A stretch of 64,000 nt of DNA, taken from contig CAHIKZ030004724.1 of assembly GCA_903632075.3 (NCBI GenBank), positions 3,805,001 to 3,869,000 of the forward strand, written 5' to 3'. The stretch is from Acanthosepion pharaonis (Eukaryota > Mollusca > Cephalopoda > Sepiida > Sepiidae). The notes below the pieces were generated by a model. That model saw nothing but the letters and a program-made list of their open reading frames with translations. It had not been told where the DNA came from and did not search any database. The number at the start of each line of letters is the position of its first letter. Position 1 is the stretch's first letter. The translations under genes and the position numbers were made by a program. Of the stretch, positions 20,148-28,893 are shown piece by piece.

Positions 20148-21470
20148 AACCCAGGTGAGAAAAAGCCAAGATTATCATTTTTCGTACGTGCGAAAAAGGC
20201 CAAATTAGATTTTGTTTTTTTTAGCAAGCTGGTCCTTCCCGGAGCGAGGACGGGATAGACCACGCCCGATTGGGGACGTCGCGAGGCATGGGAGACGCCC
20301 AACCAGAATCTCATTAGCCGAAAACGGTCACGTGATATGCGGGAAAGAGGAGAAAGAATGCTTGATCAAGACCCATTGGTCGAAAACGGTCACCTGACAT
20401 ACGAGAGACCGGGAGAGATGGGTGTGCGCCTCCCCACCAAAGGCACTGTGAGGAAGTAGGGGTGAAAATAATAGCGATAATGGGAAAACAGAAATAATGC
20501 GGCTATTGGAATTATCGAGAAACCCCTTACGCCGACAAACCCACCTCGGTTTGTTGCGGCGTCAATAAAAGCAGGACCCCAGTCGACAGAAATCAGTTGC
20601 GGCTGAGTTGCGGGTTAGACGACCAGAACAGTTGGAACGCGGGCATCGGGTCCGGTTCATTCCTCCCTTGCGGCAAGAGAATCCTAAGACAAGAAATCCT
20701 TCCACCCAAGAAGAAGAAGAAGAAGATTGCTCGAAAGCCGCAGAGAAGTTGCAGCCGAGTCAAAGACAGGCCGAAGAGTTGCAGGCCAGACAAGAAGTAA
20801 AGTTGCAGACCAAACAAGCAAATCAGTTCCACCTCAGTCGACAGAAAAGAGTTGCTGGACGGAAGAAGAAGAAGTTGAAATCAAGCCAAGCCCGAGATCA
20901 GAATTCGACCAAACCAGATCGAAGTGAAGAAATACAACTCAAGCCGAAGAGAAGAATCAGCTGCAAACGACTGATAGAGATTAGCCCCAGTGTCGAACTA
21001 AACCACACTCCGACATACACAATTCTAAAGAGTAGACAACTCGAAATCTTTAAGTTGTATGATAGAAGCTTGGTGCCATAGTCCACAAAGCGGGTCGGGA
21101 AATAAGAACAATTTTTATGTAACGGACATTAGATATAAAAGGTTGTTACCCTTTTTTTATCAGTAATTTTTTGTCTCGTGAGTTTTTTTCTTTTACTTGT
21201 GTTTTGCCACCCCCGTCGGACACAACTTGCATACGGCCCAATCCCTGCTGGTCCCGTCTGTCTAAGATCTAAACACAACGTGGGTAGACAGACCGGAGAT
21301 CAGTACAGTTGCTTTAGCAACCAGGTATTGGAAGCGGGTTGGGAAAGGCGAGGCTGGTGATCATCTAACCAAGGGGTTGGAACGGCACACTTGGAACAGC
21401 GAAGAGCGACCAGGAGGAGCGACGTCACAGTTGGCGCCGTAACCAAAGGATTCGAACCTGGGCCAGGTGT
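20148..21470 (+). mobile_element. Candidate long LTR with adjoining primer-binding-like site
   Basis: A GC-richer island in AT-rich surroundings. It contains two promoter-like boxes (AATAAAAGCAGG near 20567; TATAAAAGG near 21136). 21431 onward reads GTTGGCGCCGTAACCAAAGG followed by ATTCGAACC. The complement of that is a tRNA 3' half (B-box GGTTCGAATCC plus acceptor ending CGGCGCCA), as expected at a retroviral-type primer-binding site right after an LTR ending CGTCACA. A 157-codon plus frame at 20608-21081 is Gln/Lys/Glu-rich with recurrent TTGCAG, and I regard it as non-coding. No gag or pol was recognised. Confidence 0.4.
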
Positions 21471-21774
21471 GTACCCGTCACATAGGGGAGGGTTTTTTGG
21501 GGGTTTTTTTTACCTTTTTGTTTTATTTTATTCAATGTTCCTGAGGAATTCAAAAAAGCGATATTTATTATTCGAATCAGGCCAAATTCTTTGGAGAAAT
21601 AGTTGACGATATATTGGAGTCACAATTTGATGGTTGAGGTGTGTCGACCTCACATTAGGAATTATCACGTATTCGATAATTATGCTTGAGTCGCGTTAAC
21701 TCCAATGTCAGTTTACTGATTCGTTTCACACGACGAAGTAAAACGCGCAAAAATTCAGCCGGTATCTTAATACC

Positions 21775-22015
21775 CGCTCGGCCCGGTGGCTAGGATCAAA
21801 GTGTAGTATCTGCGCTTTGTGAGCTGCCGAGCCGGGTGTCTGTCGAACTCTCTGCTTGCAGAGGGGAACCCGGACGAAGCTCCGCCGAAGGGTGGGGTTT
21901 CGTTCGGGGAGGTTGACGGAACTAGCCCGCTTGGACGGGTTTAGATGGGTTTTATTTTTGGCTGGGCCTACGGGCTCAGACATACCCACATTAAAAAGGC
22001 CTTGTGCCACATTCA
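21775..22015 (-). repeat. Dispersed repeat D, copy 1
   Basis: On the minus strand: ATGTGGCACAAGGCC, GTATGTCTGAGCCCGTAGGC, then GCAGAGAGTTCGACAGACAC. The same ordered blocks recur at 25221-25452. The family is GC-rich with several short hairpins (CTGCAAGCAG). A B-box-like GAGTTCGAC suggests a tRNA-related origin, but this is weak. Confidence 0.55.
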
Positions 22016-22429
22016 ATTCCTGTGGGTGAATTGATAAATACCATCTTAATACGGCACTTGCCAGCATATATAATTCATTTTCACAGGGAAAAAAAATTCT
22101 TCGCTCAACCCTAAAAAGGAAATTGTTTTTAAATAACAAAAATCTTTTATTTATAACGCTTTTATTTGTAACCATTAAACTCGAAATCGAGTCATTTCTT
22201 ATCTATAGAATTTGTTTATTATTGCACGTAAGGGGAGACAACTCTTTAATTAGCCGAACTTCAGCTACATTTATAATTTAAAGTAAGGCTTATTTGTAGT
22301 CATATTCCTTAACCATTTCAGCACTTCGTTCTTGAACAATTTTAACTCTTCTGCCTGCGTTCCTGGGTGAAAATTCGCAAATAATTTATATGTAATGTTT
22401 CATGGTAGATATAACTATAGTTACAATTG
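22016..22429. other. Unrecognised sequence
   Basis: No repeat or coding signal. The only landmark is the start of the inverted LTR structure at its right edge. Confidence 0.3.
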
Positions 22430-22787
22430 TGTTATAGTGGAACACACCTATTCTATAGTTAATAGACTCTCCCGCCTATAATAAGTAGGAGTAGTAAGAG
22501 TAACGAGTCAGTCGCTCAGTGGTTCGGTCAGTCAGTCGATGCCGGACGACCGTTAGTCGAATACTAAAGTATCAGCGACCACAACTAGATTTCTCTGCGT
22601 CATTAACTATTATATCAAGTTTCTAACGTTTTGTACGTCGAACCTATTTTAGGACCGACTTAGTACAAATACAAGCCTCCACTCCATAACGCACTTGGCG
22701 ACGAGGATGAGATCTAAGTGTGTTAGTCCTACTTATTATAGGTGGGAGAGTCTATTAAGTATAGAATAGGTGTGTTCCACTATAACA
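22430..22787. mobile_element. LTR plus primer-binding site capped by an inverted LTR end
   Basis: 22430-22490 (TGTTATAGTGGAACACACCT...) and 22727-22787 are inverted copies of 61 bp with two mismatches. The left one continues as an LTR of about 260 bp, then CACTTGGCGACGAGGATGAG (22693-22712). A TGGCGACGAGGAT string right after the LTR is usual at the primer-binding site of invertebrate Ty3/gypsy elements. Fifteen bases later the inverted LTR end begins, so gag-pol is gone. The whole unit is now a 358-bp element with terminal inverted repeats. Confidence 0.75.
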
Positions 22788-22956
22788 AAGTGTTTGCCAG
22801 CTGTTCAACCGATGGATAGGCATCACGTTATTGTTCTGTACCTCCGGTAAATCGGTGGTCAGGGATCAAAGGGTTAATCAGCATTAATCTATTCTTTAAT
22901 TTTATTTTATCATACCCGATTATAATTTAGAAAGATTATTTTTATTACGTCAAAAT

Positions 22957-22959
<3 letters not shown>
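22788..22959. other. Short unrecognised spacer
   Basis: Nothing identified between the LTR structure and the TA array. Confidence 0.3.

Positions 22960-23014
<55 letters not shown>
22960..23014. repeat. (TA)n microsatellite
   Basis: About 27 TA units; left border of the hammerhead element. Confidence 0.95.
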
Positions 23015-23016
<2 letters not shown>

Positions 23017-23215
23017 GTAACATTTAATTTAAAAGAGGGCTCAGTACAAAGTAGAGCAATATTCTTTATTTTATGTCAAAAAACGCTACACAATTGCCGT
23101 TGTGTTTCGATGCGAATCAACGCATCTCATCAGGCGATTGTAAATAACTGGTCAATTGTGTAACATTTTTTGACATGTTTTTGATGTAATATCCTAAAAT
23201 AAAGAATGAATAGGC
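23015..23215 (-). mobile_element. Short retroelement-like unit carrying a hammerhead ribozyme
   Basis: A 200-bp unit bounded by (TA)n on both sides. 23073-23096 and 23153-23176 are an inverted repeat (minus: ATGTCAAAAAATGTTACACA versus the complement of TGTAGCGTTTTTTGACAT) enclosing the ribozyme core. TTCTTTATTTTA occurs near each end in opposite orientation. It has no coding capacity. Confidence 0.7.
23078..23145 (-). ncRNA. Hammerhead ribozyme, type I, intact core
   Basis: On the minus strand, CTGATGA (23133-23127) supplies C3-A9. Stem II is GATGCG/CGCATC with loop TTGATT. GAA plus A15.1 (23108-23105) precede stem III ACACAA/TTGTGT with loop CGGCAA. H17 is A and the predicted cut lies between 23087 and 23086 (GTA then GCG). 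Stem I starts CGC/GCG next to the core and continues, after a large asymmetric loop, into an 11-bp helix. All conserved core residues are present. Such ribozymes process transcripts of Penelope-like elements, retrozymes and Sm-alpha SINEs. Confidence 0.85.

Positions 23216-23253
<38 letters not shown>
23216..23253. repeat. (TA)n microsatellite
   Basis: Imperfect TA array (one TGTA interruption) joining the ribozyme unit to the next element. Confidence 0.9.
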
Positions 23254-23480
23254 GATAAAAATATAATTTTAAAGTATGCTATATTTATGGGTGAAAGTGC
23301 TCAATATCAGAGATAGACAGTGTGGCCAGGTATTTGCTGTTTATTGTGTTGTCTTTGATGTATACAATGTTATATTGAACAGCTAACATCCGAACACACA
23401 TGGTCTGAAGATTGCGTTCAAGCATGAAATAAAATGACGCCACTCGATGTTGAGCTCAGTGTCATTCTTATAATTACACA
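23254..23480 (+). mobile_element. HP family copy (decayed minimal hammerhead element)
   Basis: Starts GATAAAAATATAATTTTAAA, then TGCTCAATATCAGAGATAGA as in the copies at 25.5, 30.1, 44.1 and 56.8 kb. CTGAAGA at about 23391 and AAGCATGAAA are the equivalents of the family's ribozyme core. The stem III segment (ATAAAATGACGCC) is mutated, so cleavage is unlikely. Confidence 0.6.
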
Positions 23481-23502
23481 CGCTCTTATATTTATATATA
23501 CA

Positions 23503-23563
23503 GATAGATAGATAGATAGATAGATAGATAAGTATAGACTGTGATAGACACACATATGAACCG

Positions 23564-23616
<53 letters not shown>
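23503..23616. repeat. (GATA)n microsatellites
   Basis: Two arrays, 23503-23530 and 23568-23616, separated by a short unique stretch. Confidence 0.95.
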
Positions 23617-23618
<2 letters not shown>

Positions 23619-24116
23619 TACGTAATTAATTGCCTTAACATCGCTATTAATTTATACAATTTTGACTCGCTCGGCAATGTTTATTGCTTTAAAAAGTGAT
23701 GATTAGCATTTTAATTAAACCCAAACATAAGTTTTTAAGTCATTTCGCCCCAAGCAAGGCAATAAAGCCACTAAGACGCAAGGATGTTACTGAATGTGAG
23801 TCAATATGAGAAATAAAAAATGTGAATTTGTAAATTTTCGTTATTCTTGAGAATTGACAACAAAGTTATCAAATACTATTTATTAATTAGATTGTTTATT
23901 TACAAGAATAATTTTATACCCGGAAAAATATATGTTTATCCAAATTTTCTTGTTCTATATAGTTCGTTGATATTTTTCTAAAATTATGGATAAATGTAAC
24001 TATTTTCATAGTTATTTATAAAAAGATTACTGATAAATACTTTATTCTATATGGTTTACATATTATGTAAGTTTTGTAATTTTTTATAAACATTTCTTTC
24101 AAATTTATGTCTTATA
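23617..24116. other. AT-rich sequence without recognisable features
   Basis: AAGCCACTAAGAC at about 23765 also occurs at 43.88 kb, hinting at a thinly preserved dispersed repeat. Confidence 0.3.
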
Positions 24117-24139
24117 GATAGATAGCTAATGACAAGACT

Positions 24140-24181
<42 letters not shown>
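24117..24181. repeat. (GATA)n microsatellite
   Basis: Array of about 11 units at 24139-24181 plus a short upstream patch. Confidence 0.95.
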
Positions 24182-24182
<1 letters not shown>

Positions 24183-24416
24183 AAAAACATGTAATCGGTA
24201 AAGGTAGAATATAGAAACCAATTACAACAATACGAAACTTTCCAAAGAAAAGAAGAGAAAAAAAAAAGGAATTGGCCAAAACAAAAAGCAATAGTGTTCA
24301 ATTTCTCTAGAATACGACAAAATCGTAACAACAACTAACATCAAGAAAGCACTCAGCGATTCCTATTTAAAATGTTGAATCCGCGTTTCACACGAAAGCA
24401 AACTTTAAACGTAACT

Positions 24417-24460
24417 AATCGTCTGAAGATCGCTTTAGCGCGAAACTAGGAGCCACGATT
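24417..24460 (+). ncRNA. Hammerhead ribozyme fold, near-intact
   Basis: CTGAAGA (24423-24429; N7 may be any base) is followed by a stem II CGC-TTTA-GCG, then GAAA (24442-24445). Stem I is a perfect 6-bp AATCGT (24417-24422) with ACGATT (24455-24460). Stem III is minimal (AC/GC around TAGGA), and position 16.1 reads C where U is required, so catalysis is probably lost. The match of stem I to the core spacing argues against coincidence. It sits beside a SINE-B copy with no other element part left. Confidence 0.65.
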
Positions 24461-24489
24461 TTTGATCGGAGTCCCGAACCGTTTTTTTT

Positions 24490-24835
24490 TTTTTTTTTTC
24501 ATTGATTTGTTTTCTTTTTAGACTTATCAAACTTTTGCAGCTTATTTAAAGCCCAAAATATTTTTAGATGGTAAGAATTGGCAGGGGGTGATAATAAAGG
24601 TTTACTGATACAATTCCTACTTATTAACCCATAGTTGGGGGTAGAAGAGGTGGATTCATAACTTTTCAAAATTATTTAAAATTAAATGAATTTAACGAAC
24701 CTGACTGGACTTAGAATGCGACTCTCTAAACTCTAATTCCGAGCCGTTGTCCATTCCACTACCCGCACATCCAAGCTTACAGCTAGGTATTGACCAGGCT
24801 CGACGTTGCTTAACTTATTCGCTTCTTTGGTTTTT
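24490..24835 (-). mobile_element. SINE-B copy with partial 5S head
   Basis: On the minus strand: AAGTTAAGCAACGTCGAGCC and TGGTCAATACCTAGCTG (5S box A onward), then GGATGTGCGGGTAGTGGAAT, GACAACGGCTCGG, a diverged core, ACCCATAGTTGG (complement), and a tail with AAAGTTTGATAAGTC. It ends in a poly-A run (T18 on plus at 24481-24499). The poly-A end and target flank look relatively recent. Confidence 0.75.
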
Positions 24836-24838
24836 TAT

Positions 24839-24841
<3 letters not shown>

Positions 24842-24886
<45 letters not shown>
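24842..24886. repeat. (TA)n microsatellite
   Basis: About 22 TA units; 3' border of the ribozyme SINE. Confidence 0.95.
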
Positions 24887-24889
<3 letters not shown>

Positions 24890-25179
24890 GTAATTCATCG
24901 AGTCTAAAGGAATCCTCAACAGAATGCAGAAAGCACTGGACGGCCGTTTCGTCCTATTTTGGACTAATCAGCACTGTCCATCCACTACGGAGAATCGAAC
25001 CCGATCCGTTACGATACGACGAAAGCGTTATGCATACTGGAACATCGGTGACGAAGAGGTAACTAACTATACTCGATATAGCGCCGTGGTGTAACTCATC
25101 CAAGTATACGGGTTGTGCCGCCCAAGAGCCATGTCTTCTTTCCCCAAGCAGCTCCCGCCAGAGCATTACAAGCCGGTTC

Positions 25180-25181
<2 letters not shown>
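24887..25181 (-). mobile_element. tRNA-promoter SINE-like element with hammerhead domain
   Basis: A 295-bp unit framed by (TA)n on both sides, read on the minus strand. A box B GGGTTCGATTCTCC lies at 25002-24989, preceded by a weak A-box-like GTTAGTTACC. The hammerhead domain follows at 24976-24933, then a 3' segment TGCTTTCTGCATTCTGTTGA. The order Pol III promoter, hammerhead, short tail in about 300 bp is that of the Schistosoma Sm-alpha SINE-like family. It has no coding capacity. Homology to Sm-alpha beyond architecture and core is not proven. Confidence 0.7.
24933..24976 (-). ncRNA. Hammerhead ribozyme domain with G8 substitution
   Basis: CTGATTA (24971-24965) in place of CTGANGA. Stem II is GTCC-AAAATA-GGAC, then GAAAC, stem III ACG-GC-CGT and C17 (GTC, cut expected after 24939). 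Stem I CAGTG/CAGTG pairs four of five. Every element is in place except G8, the general-acid guanosine, which is T, so this copy should be inactive. The core closely resembles the Sm-alpha ribozyme I know (GTCC...GGACGAAAC). Confidence 0.75.

Positions 25182-25217
<36 letters not shown>
25182..25217. repeat. (TA)n microsatellite
   Basis: About 18 TA units; 5' border of the ribozyme SINE. Confidence 0.95.
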
Positions 25218-25220
<3 letters not shown>

Positions 25221-25449
25221 ATTCACTAACCGCCCCACGCGGTCGGATGTGGCACAAAGCCGAGTTTATTGTGGGGTATCCGTGCCCGTAAGCTCGGACA
25301 AAAATTCCCCGTAGACCCCGTAAATAACGGGGTCGGGTAGCTGTCTACCACCCCAGATGAGACTTTGCCCTTTGGCATAGCCACGTCTGGGTTCCTTTCT
25401 GCCCAAAGGCAGAGAGTTCGACAAGCACACCTCCGAAGTAATTCGGAGA

Positions 25450-25452
<3 letters not shown>
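25221..25452 (+). repeat. Dispersed repeat D, copy 2
   Basis: GGATGTGGCACAAAGCCGAG, TGTGGGGTATCCGTGCCCGT, then GGCAGAGAGTTCGACAAGCA, in the same order as the minus-strand copy at 21.8 kb. It is flanked by (TA)n on both sides. Confidence 0.55.

Positions 25453-25486
<34 letters not shown>
25453..25486. repeat. (TA)n microsatellite
   Basis: TA array abutting an HP family copy. Confidence 0.95.
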
Positions 25487-25489
<3 letters not shown>

Positions 25490-25640
25490 AAAAATATAGT
25501 TTTATGGTATGTTATATTTATGAGTTAACGAGATATCAGATTTAAAGCCTCTTTAAATAACAAAAGCGGACATTGAGAGCAACACCAAGCGGCGTCAGAC
25601 TGTTTCATGCTTAAGCGCAATCTTTAGGACATTTTGAATC
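25487..25640 (-). mobile_element. HP family copy, single arm
   Basis: Starts (plus) GATAAAAATATAGTTTTATG. On the minus strand the ribozyme region reads CTAAAGATTGCGCTTAAGCA, then TGAAACAGTCTGACGCC. G5 has become A and position 16.1 is A, so the core is dead. Unlike most family members it has only one arm of the palindrome. Confidence 0.6.
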
Positions 25641-26049
25641 GACTATTTATATATGTTGGTCAATGGTGCATTATGGGTAGTAGGCCTGTTGTATTATCGT
25701 AACGGTTATTAGGTGGGCTGTAACGGTTATGTTTCAAATTATTCTAGAGGCTGTTAACTATAATTGTGGGTCCGAATATAGTTGATTACAGTTTGTCAGC
25801 CACTGCCACCGAGCGGACTGGAAAATTCTATCGCATCTTTCTTAAAAAACTTTTTTACAAAGTATTTCTGGTAGTAAAACCTATTTTTACACTTTCATCG
25901 TGTTGACCCCAGTTGGGGGTTAACTATTTGCCCGTAGCTGGGGCCCTGACAGTTGCTACTATCACAGGCCTGGGTGGATCTGGAAACACCAGCAATTAAG
26001 AGTTGGTTCCACGCTCCTCAAAACCTCCTGCTCAGAAGGCTTGCTGTTG
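25641..26049. other. Unrecognised sequence
   Basis: Contains a repeated GTAACGGTTAT (25699, 25721) and the short inverted pair CCCCAGTTGGGGG. No element assigned. Confidence 0.3.
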
Positions 26050-26139
26050 GACGTAGCTTATCATCTTACCCAAGACGCGGATGCAGTTTATCGTCTTAGC
26101 CAGGACTCGGATGTAGTTTATCGTTATACCCAGGACGGA
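26050..26139 (+). repeat. 30-bp tandem repeat, three copies
   Basis: Three 30-bp units start at 26050, 26080 and 26110, each built on TAGTTTATCGTCTTACCCAG. In one plus frame they encode a 10-residue repeat DVVYRLSQDS (variants DVAYHLTQDA, DAVYRLSQDS). No longer open frame contains it. Confidence 0.8.
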
Positions 26140-26200
26140 AATAATAACAGAATTCTTCGTTTTGTTTAATTTGCACAAACTTGTAATTGGCTTAGCTTAA
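26140..26200. mobile_element. Tc1-like terminal fragment
   Basis: AATAATAACAGAATTCTTCG and TTTGCACAAACTTGTA match the right end of the Tc1-like derivative at 13.9 kb. The remainder of the element is absent. Confidence 0.45.
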
Positions 26201-26298
26201 TATCATCTATGTATATTTTCGTTTCAAACTGCCCCTTTGCTCTTAGATCTTCATTCCTCCTTTCTGTTTCGGGTGACAATTCTTGGTTTTTGGAACAC

Positions 26299-26302
<4 letters not shown>

Positions 26303-26368
<66 letters not shown>

Positions 26369-26433
26369 CCCTCTCTTTCTCTCTCTCTCTATTTCTCTTT
26401 CTCTCTCCCTCTCTTTCTCTCTCCCTCTCTTTC

Positions 26434-26464
<31 letters not shown>

Positions 26465-26515
26465 ATCTCCCTCTCTTTCTCTCTCTCTATTTCTCTTTCT
26501 CTCTCCCTCTCTTTC

Positions 26516-26546
<31 letters not shown>

Positions 26547-26676
26547 ATCTCCCTCTCTTTCTCTCTCTCTCTATTTCTCTTTCTCTCTCCCTCTCTTTCT
26601 CTCTCTCTCTATCTCCCTCTCTTTCTCTCTCCCTCTCTTTCTCTCTCCCTCTCTTTCTCTCTCCCTCTCTTTCTCT
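26303..26676. repeat. (CT)n-rich array
   Basis: Pure (CT)n at the left, (CTAT)n at 26340-26368, then repeated CTCCCTCTCTTTCTCT blocks in a higher-order pattern. Ser/Leu-rich frames are artefacts. Confidence 0.95.
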
Positions 26677-26734
26677 GCGTGTGTTGAGAGGTTATTCACA
26701 GGAATATGTATGTATACATACCTACCAACACGCA

Positions 26735-26764
26735 TACGTATGTATGTATGTATGTATGTATGTA
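26735..26764. repeat. (TATG)n microsatellite
   Basis: About seven GTAT units after a short unique linker from the CT array. Confidence 0.9.
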
Positions 26765-26929
26765 CTTCCCACTGTATAAAGTGCTTTGATGAAAAAGGAA
26801 ATTATGTAGAAAAATTAACATATCTTGAGAAAAATAAAAACATTTTTCATTCTTTTTCATCATTATTGGTCATATTGATTGTCCGTTGTAGAAGGGTGTA
26901 ACTTTTGCGACCAAATTCAAATTAGTGTG

Positions 26930-27640
26930 TAGTTATTTGTTTTGATTTCCCAGTAAAATTCTGAGTAGCATTTGAATATTGTTTATTGGTAAGTGTCATT
27001 TAATTTATTGGTAAGTGTCATTTAATTAAAGAGTAATACCGGGTTCTCCAGTGATTTGCAATGGAATCAAAATAAAATTTATCTTTAAAGCTAGTCTTAT
27101 AAATAACACCTTTATGCATACATTTATGATTTCCTGGACAGGTGCTGTTTTTTCGACAACTGAACATTTCGTCTGTATTAATGTTGCTATTGAGGTTGTT
27201 TAACTATTTGTTTAATGTTATATTATTGTTGTGCTATATATTGTTGGAAGTTTTCGGTGCAGATGTAGCTAATGTTAATGTTGTTTTTGTTGGAGATTTT
27301 GTTTTGATTTCACAGTAAAATTTTGAGAGTGTTGTGGCATTTGTATACTTTTTATTGATAACATTCATTTTATGATGGTAGTACAGTGTCTTCCAGTTGT
27401 TTGCAGTGGAACCAAAATAAAACTTAGTCTCGCCATTATGTTTAATGCTAGCCTTATAAATAACTCCTTTATTCATACATTTATGATTTTGTGGACAGGT
27501 GCTGTTTTTTCGACAATTACAGTTTTTGTATATATTAATTTTGCTATTGAGGTTGTTTAAATATTTGTCTAATGTTATATTATTAGGTTGTGCTATATAC
27601 TGTTCGATGTTTTTGGTGCAACTGTAGTGAATATATATCT
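26930..27640 (-). pseudogene. Penelope-like GIY-YIG region in two tandem copies
   Basis: Minus strand. The better copy (27560-27234) reads a Cys cluster CNCRKNSTCPQNHKC, then VIYKASIKHNGETKFYFGST and LSKFYCEIK, matching the Penelope-like GIY-YIG endonuclease with its preceding Cys motif. The frame is open from 27476 to 27234. A second, more decayed copy at about 26950-27230 repeats the segment; GAGGTTGTTTAA recurs 354 bp apart. The reverse transcriptase is absent. Confidence 0.75.
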
Positions 27641-27649
27641 AAACTAAAT

Positions 27650-28235
27650 CACAAAGACTGAGAGAAAGTCATGAAGGCTGGGTTTAATTAATTATGCAGT
27701 AGTAATCTTCTTTATGTGCCGTGTCCATTCAGGACGTGAGCAATTATGGCCCTCCACAACTTTACGTGCCTTGTAGTTCATAATAAATTTTGTTATTTCT
27801 CCCAAACCCTGTTCTACCATCCATTTACTCAATCCCATCAACTAAGTTACGCGCTGCCTTTCTCTGTCCCTCTTTCCATCAATCTGTCCTGTGAGTATCA
27901 GATTTTCCAAGCCCTCTTTCCTCATTACGTGCCCCAGAAATTTCAACTGCCTCTTTATGATTTTAAGTATGTTTCCTTTTTGTTTCCATTTTTCTCTAAA
28001 ACCTTGTCGTTGCTCACATGTTCGGTCCATGATATCCTCAGCATCCTTCTGTAGAACCACACCTGTTGCTTCAAGTCTCTTCTTCATCTGTGAGTATTCA
28101 CTGCTATACAGGACAACAGATATAATGATTTCCGTTCTTTACTCTTTTCTTTGTTTCTAACAAAATTTTCCTGTCTCTTAATACTCTGCTTAGCTTTTAG
28201 AATTCATCTTTGGCTATTCCATTACGTCTTCGGAT
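27650..28235 (-). pseudogene. Decayed LINE reverse transcriptase C-terminus (LINE-R)
   Basis: Minus-strand frame 28087-27842 reads KKRLEATGVVLQKDAEDIMD, then RQLKFLGHVMRKEGLENLIL and TGQIDGKRDRERQRVT. This is the same protein family as the plus-strand pseudogene at 52.9-53.9 kb, which shows MLRIPSTDHV and RQVMRKENLENLIL. Such segments lie downstream of the YADD palm in mollusc endonuclease-reverse-transcriptase LINEs. Frameshifts and stops break it on both sides. Confidence 0.75.
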
Positions 28236-28254
28236 CAAACTCGAATAGTTACAG

Positions 28255-28833
28255 GCACACGTTTATATCTTTGTATATGCGTATATGTGTGCCTCTATGT
28301 ATATGTGCGTGAATTTGTGTTTGAATGTGTGTCCTTGTGTGCGTGTTTGCGTACGTGTGTCTGCTCGTGCTTCTGTGGCTGTAGTTTGCAAACGTACGTG
28401 TGTATGTGTGTGTGTGTGTATACTTTAGTGCATCTGTGAATCTGTATATGTGTAATTGTGTGTGTCTACGCGTTTACCCGGGTGTGAGCACTTCTGTGTG
28501 CGGAGTTGCACTCCTGCATGTGCCTGTGAGTATACGTGTGTCTCTGTGTGCGTGTGTGTGTGTGTGTGTATGTGCTGTATGTCTGTACTTGCATGTGTGT
28601 TTGTCCTTGTTAACGTACGTGCGTGTGCCAGTGTTTATTTATACGAGTGTCCTTGTTTACATACGTAGGACATGTGTCCAGTTGCATGCGCGTTTCTGCA
28701 CACGTATTTATGTGCGTATGCGTATGTGGGTTCCTGACGCGTATATGTGTGTGCACTTGTGTTTACGCACTTGTGCGTATGTGTGTTTGTGTGTGCCCGT
28801 CTTTGTGTATGTATATCTGTAAGCTTTTTTGTG

Positions 28834-28893
<60 letters not shown>

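Noticed and set aside
20608..21081. 157-codon plus-strand frame in the LTR-like island
   Set aside because: Overlapping frames are equally open, composition follows TTGCAG/GAAGAAG repetition and no domain is visible; kept only as part of the LTR candidate.
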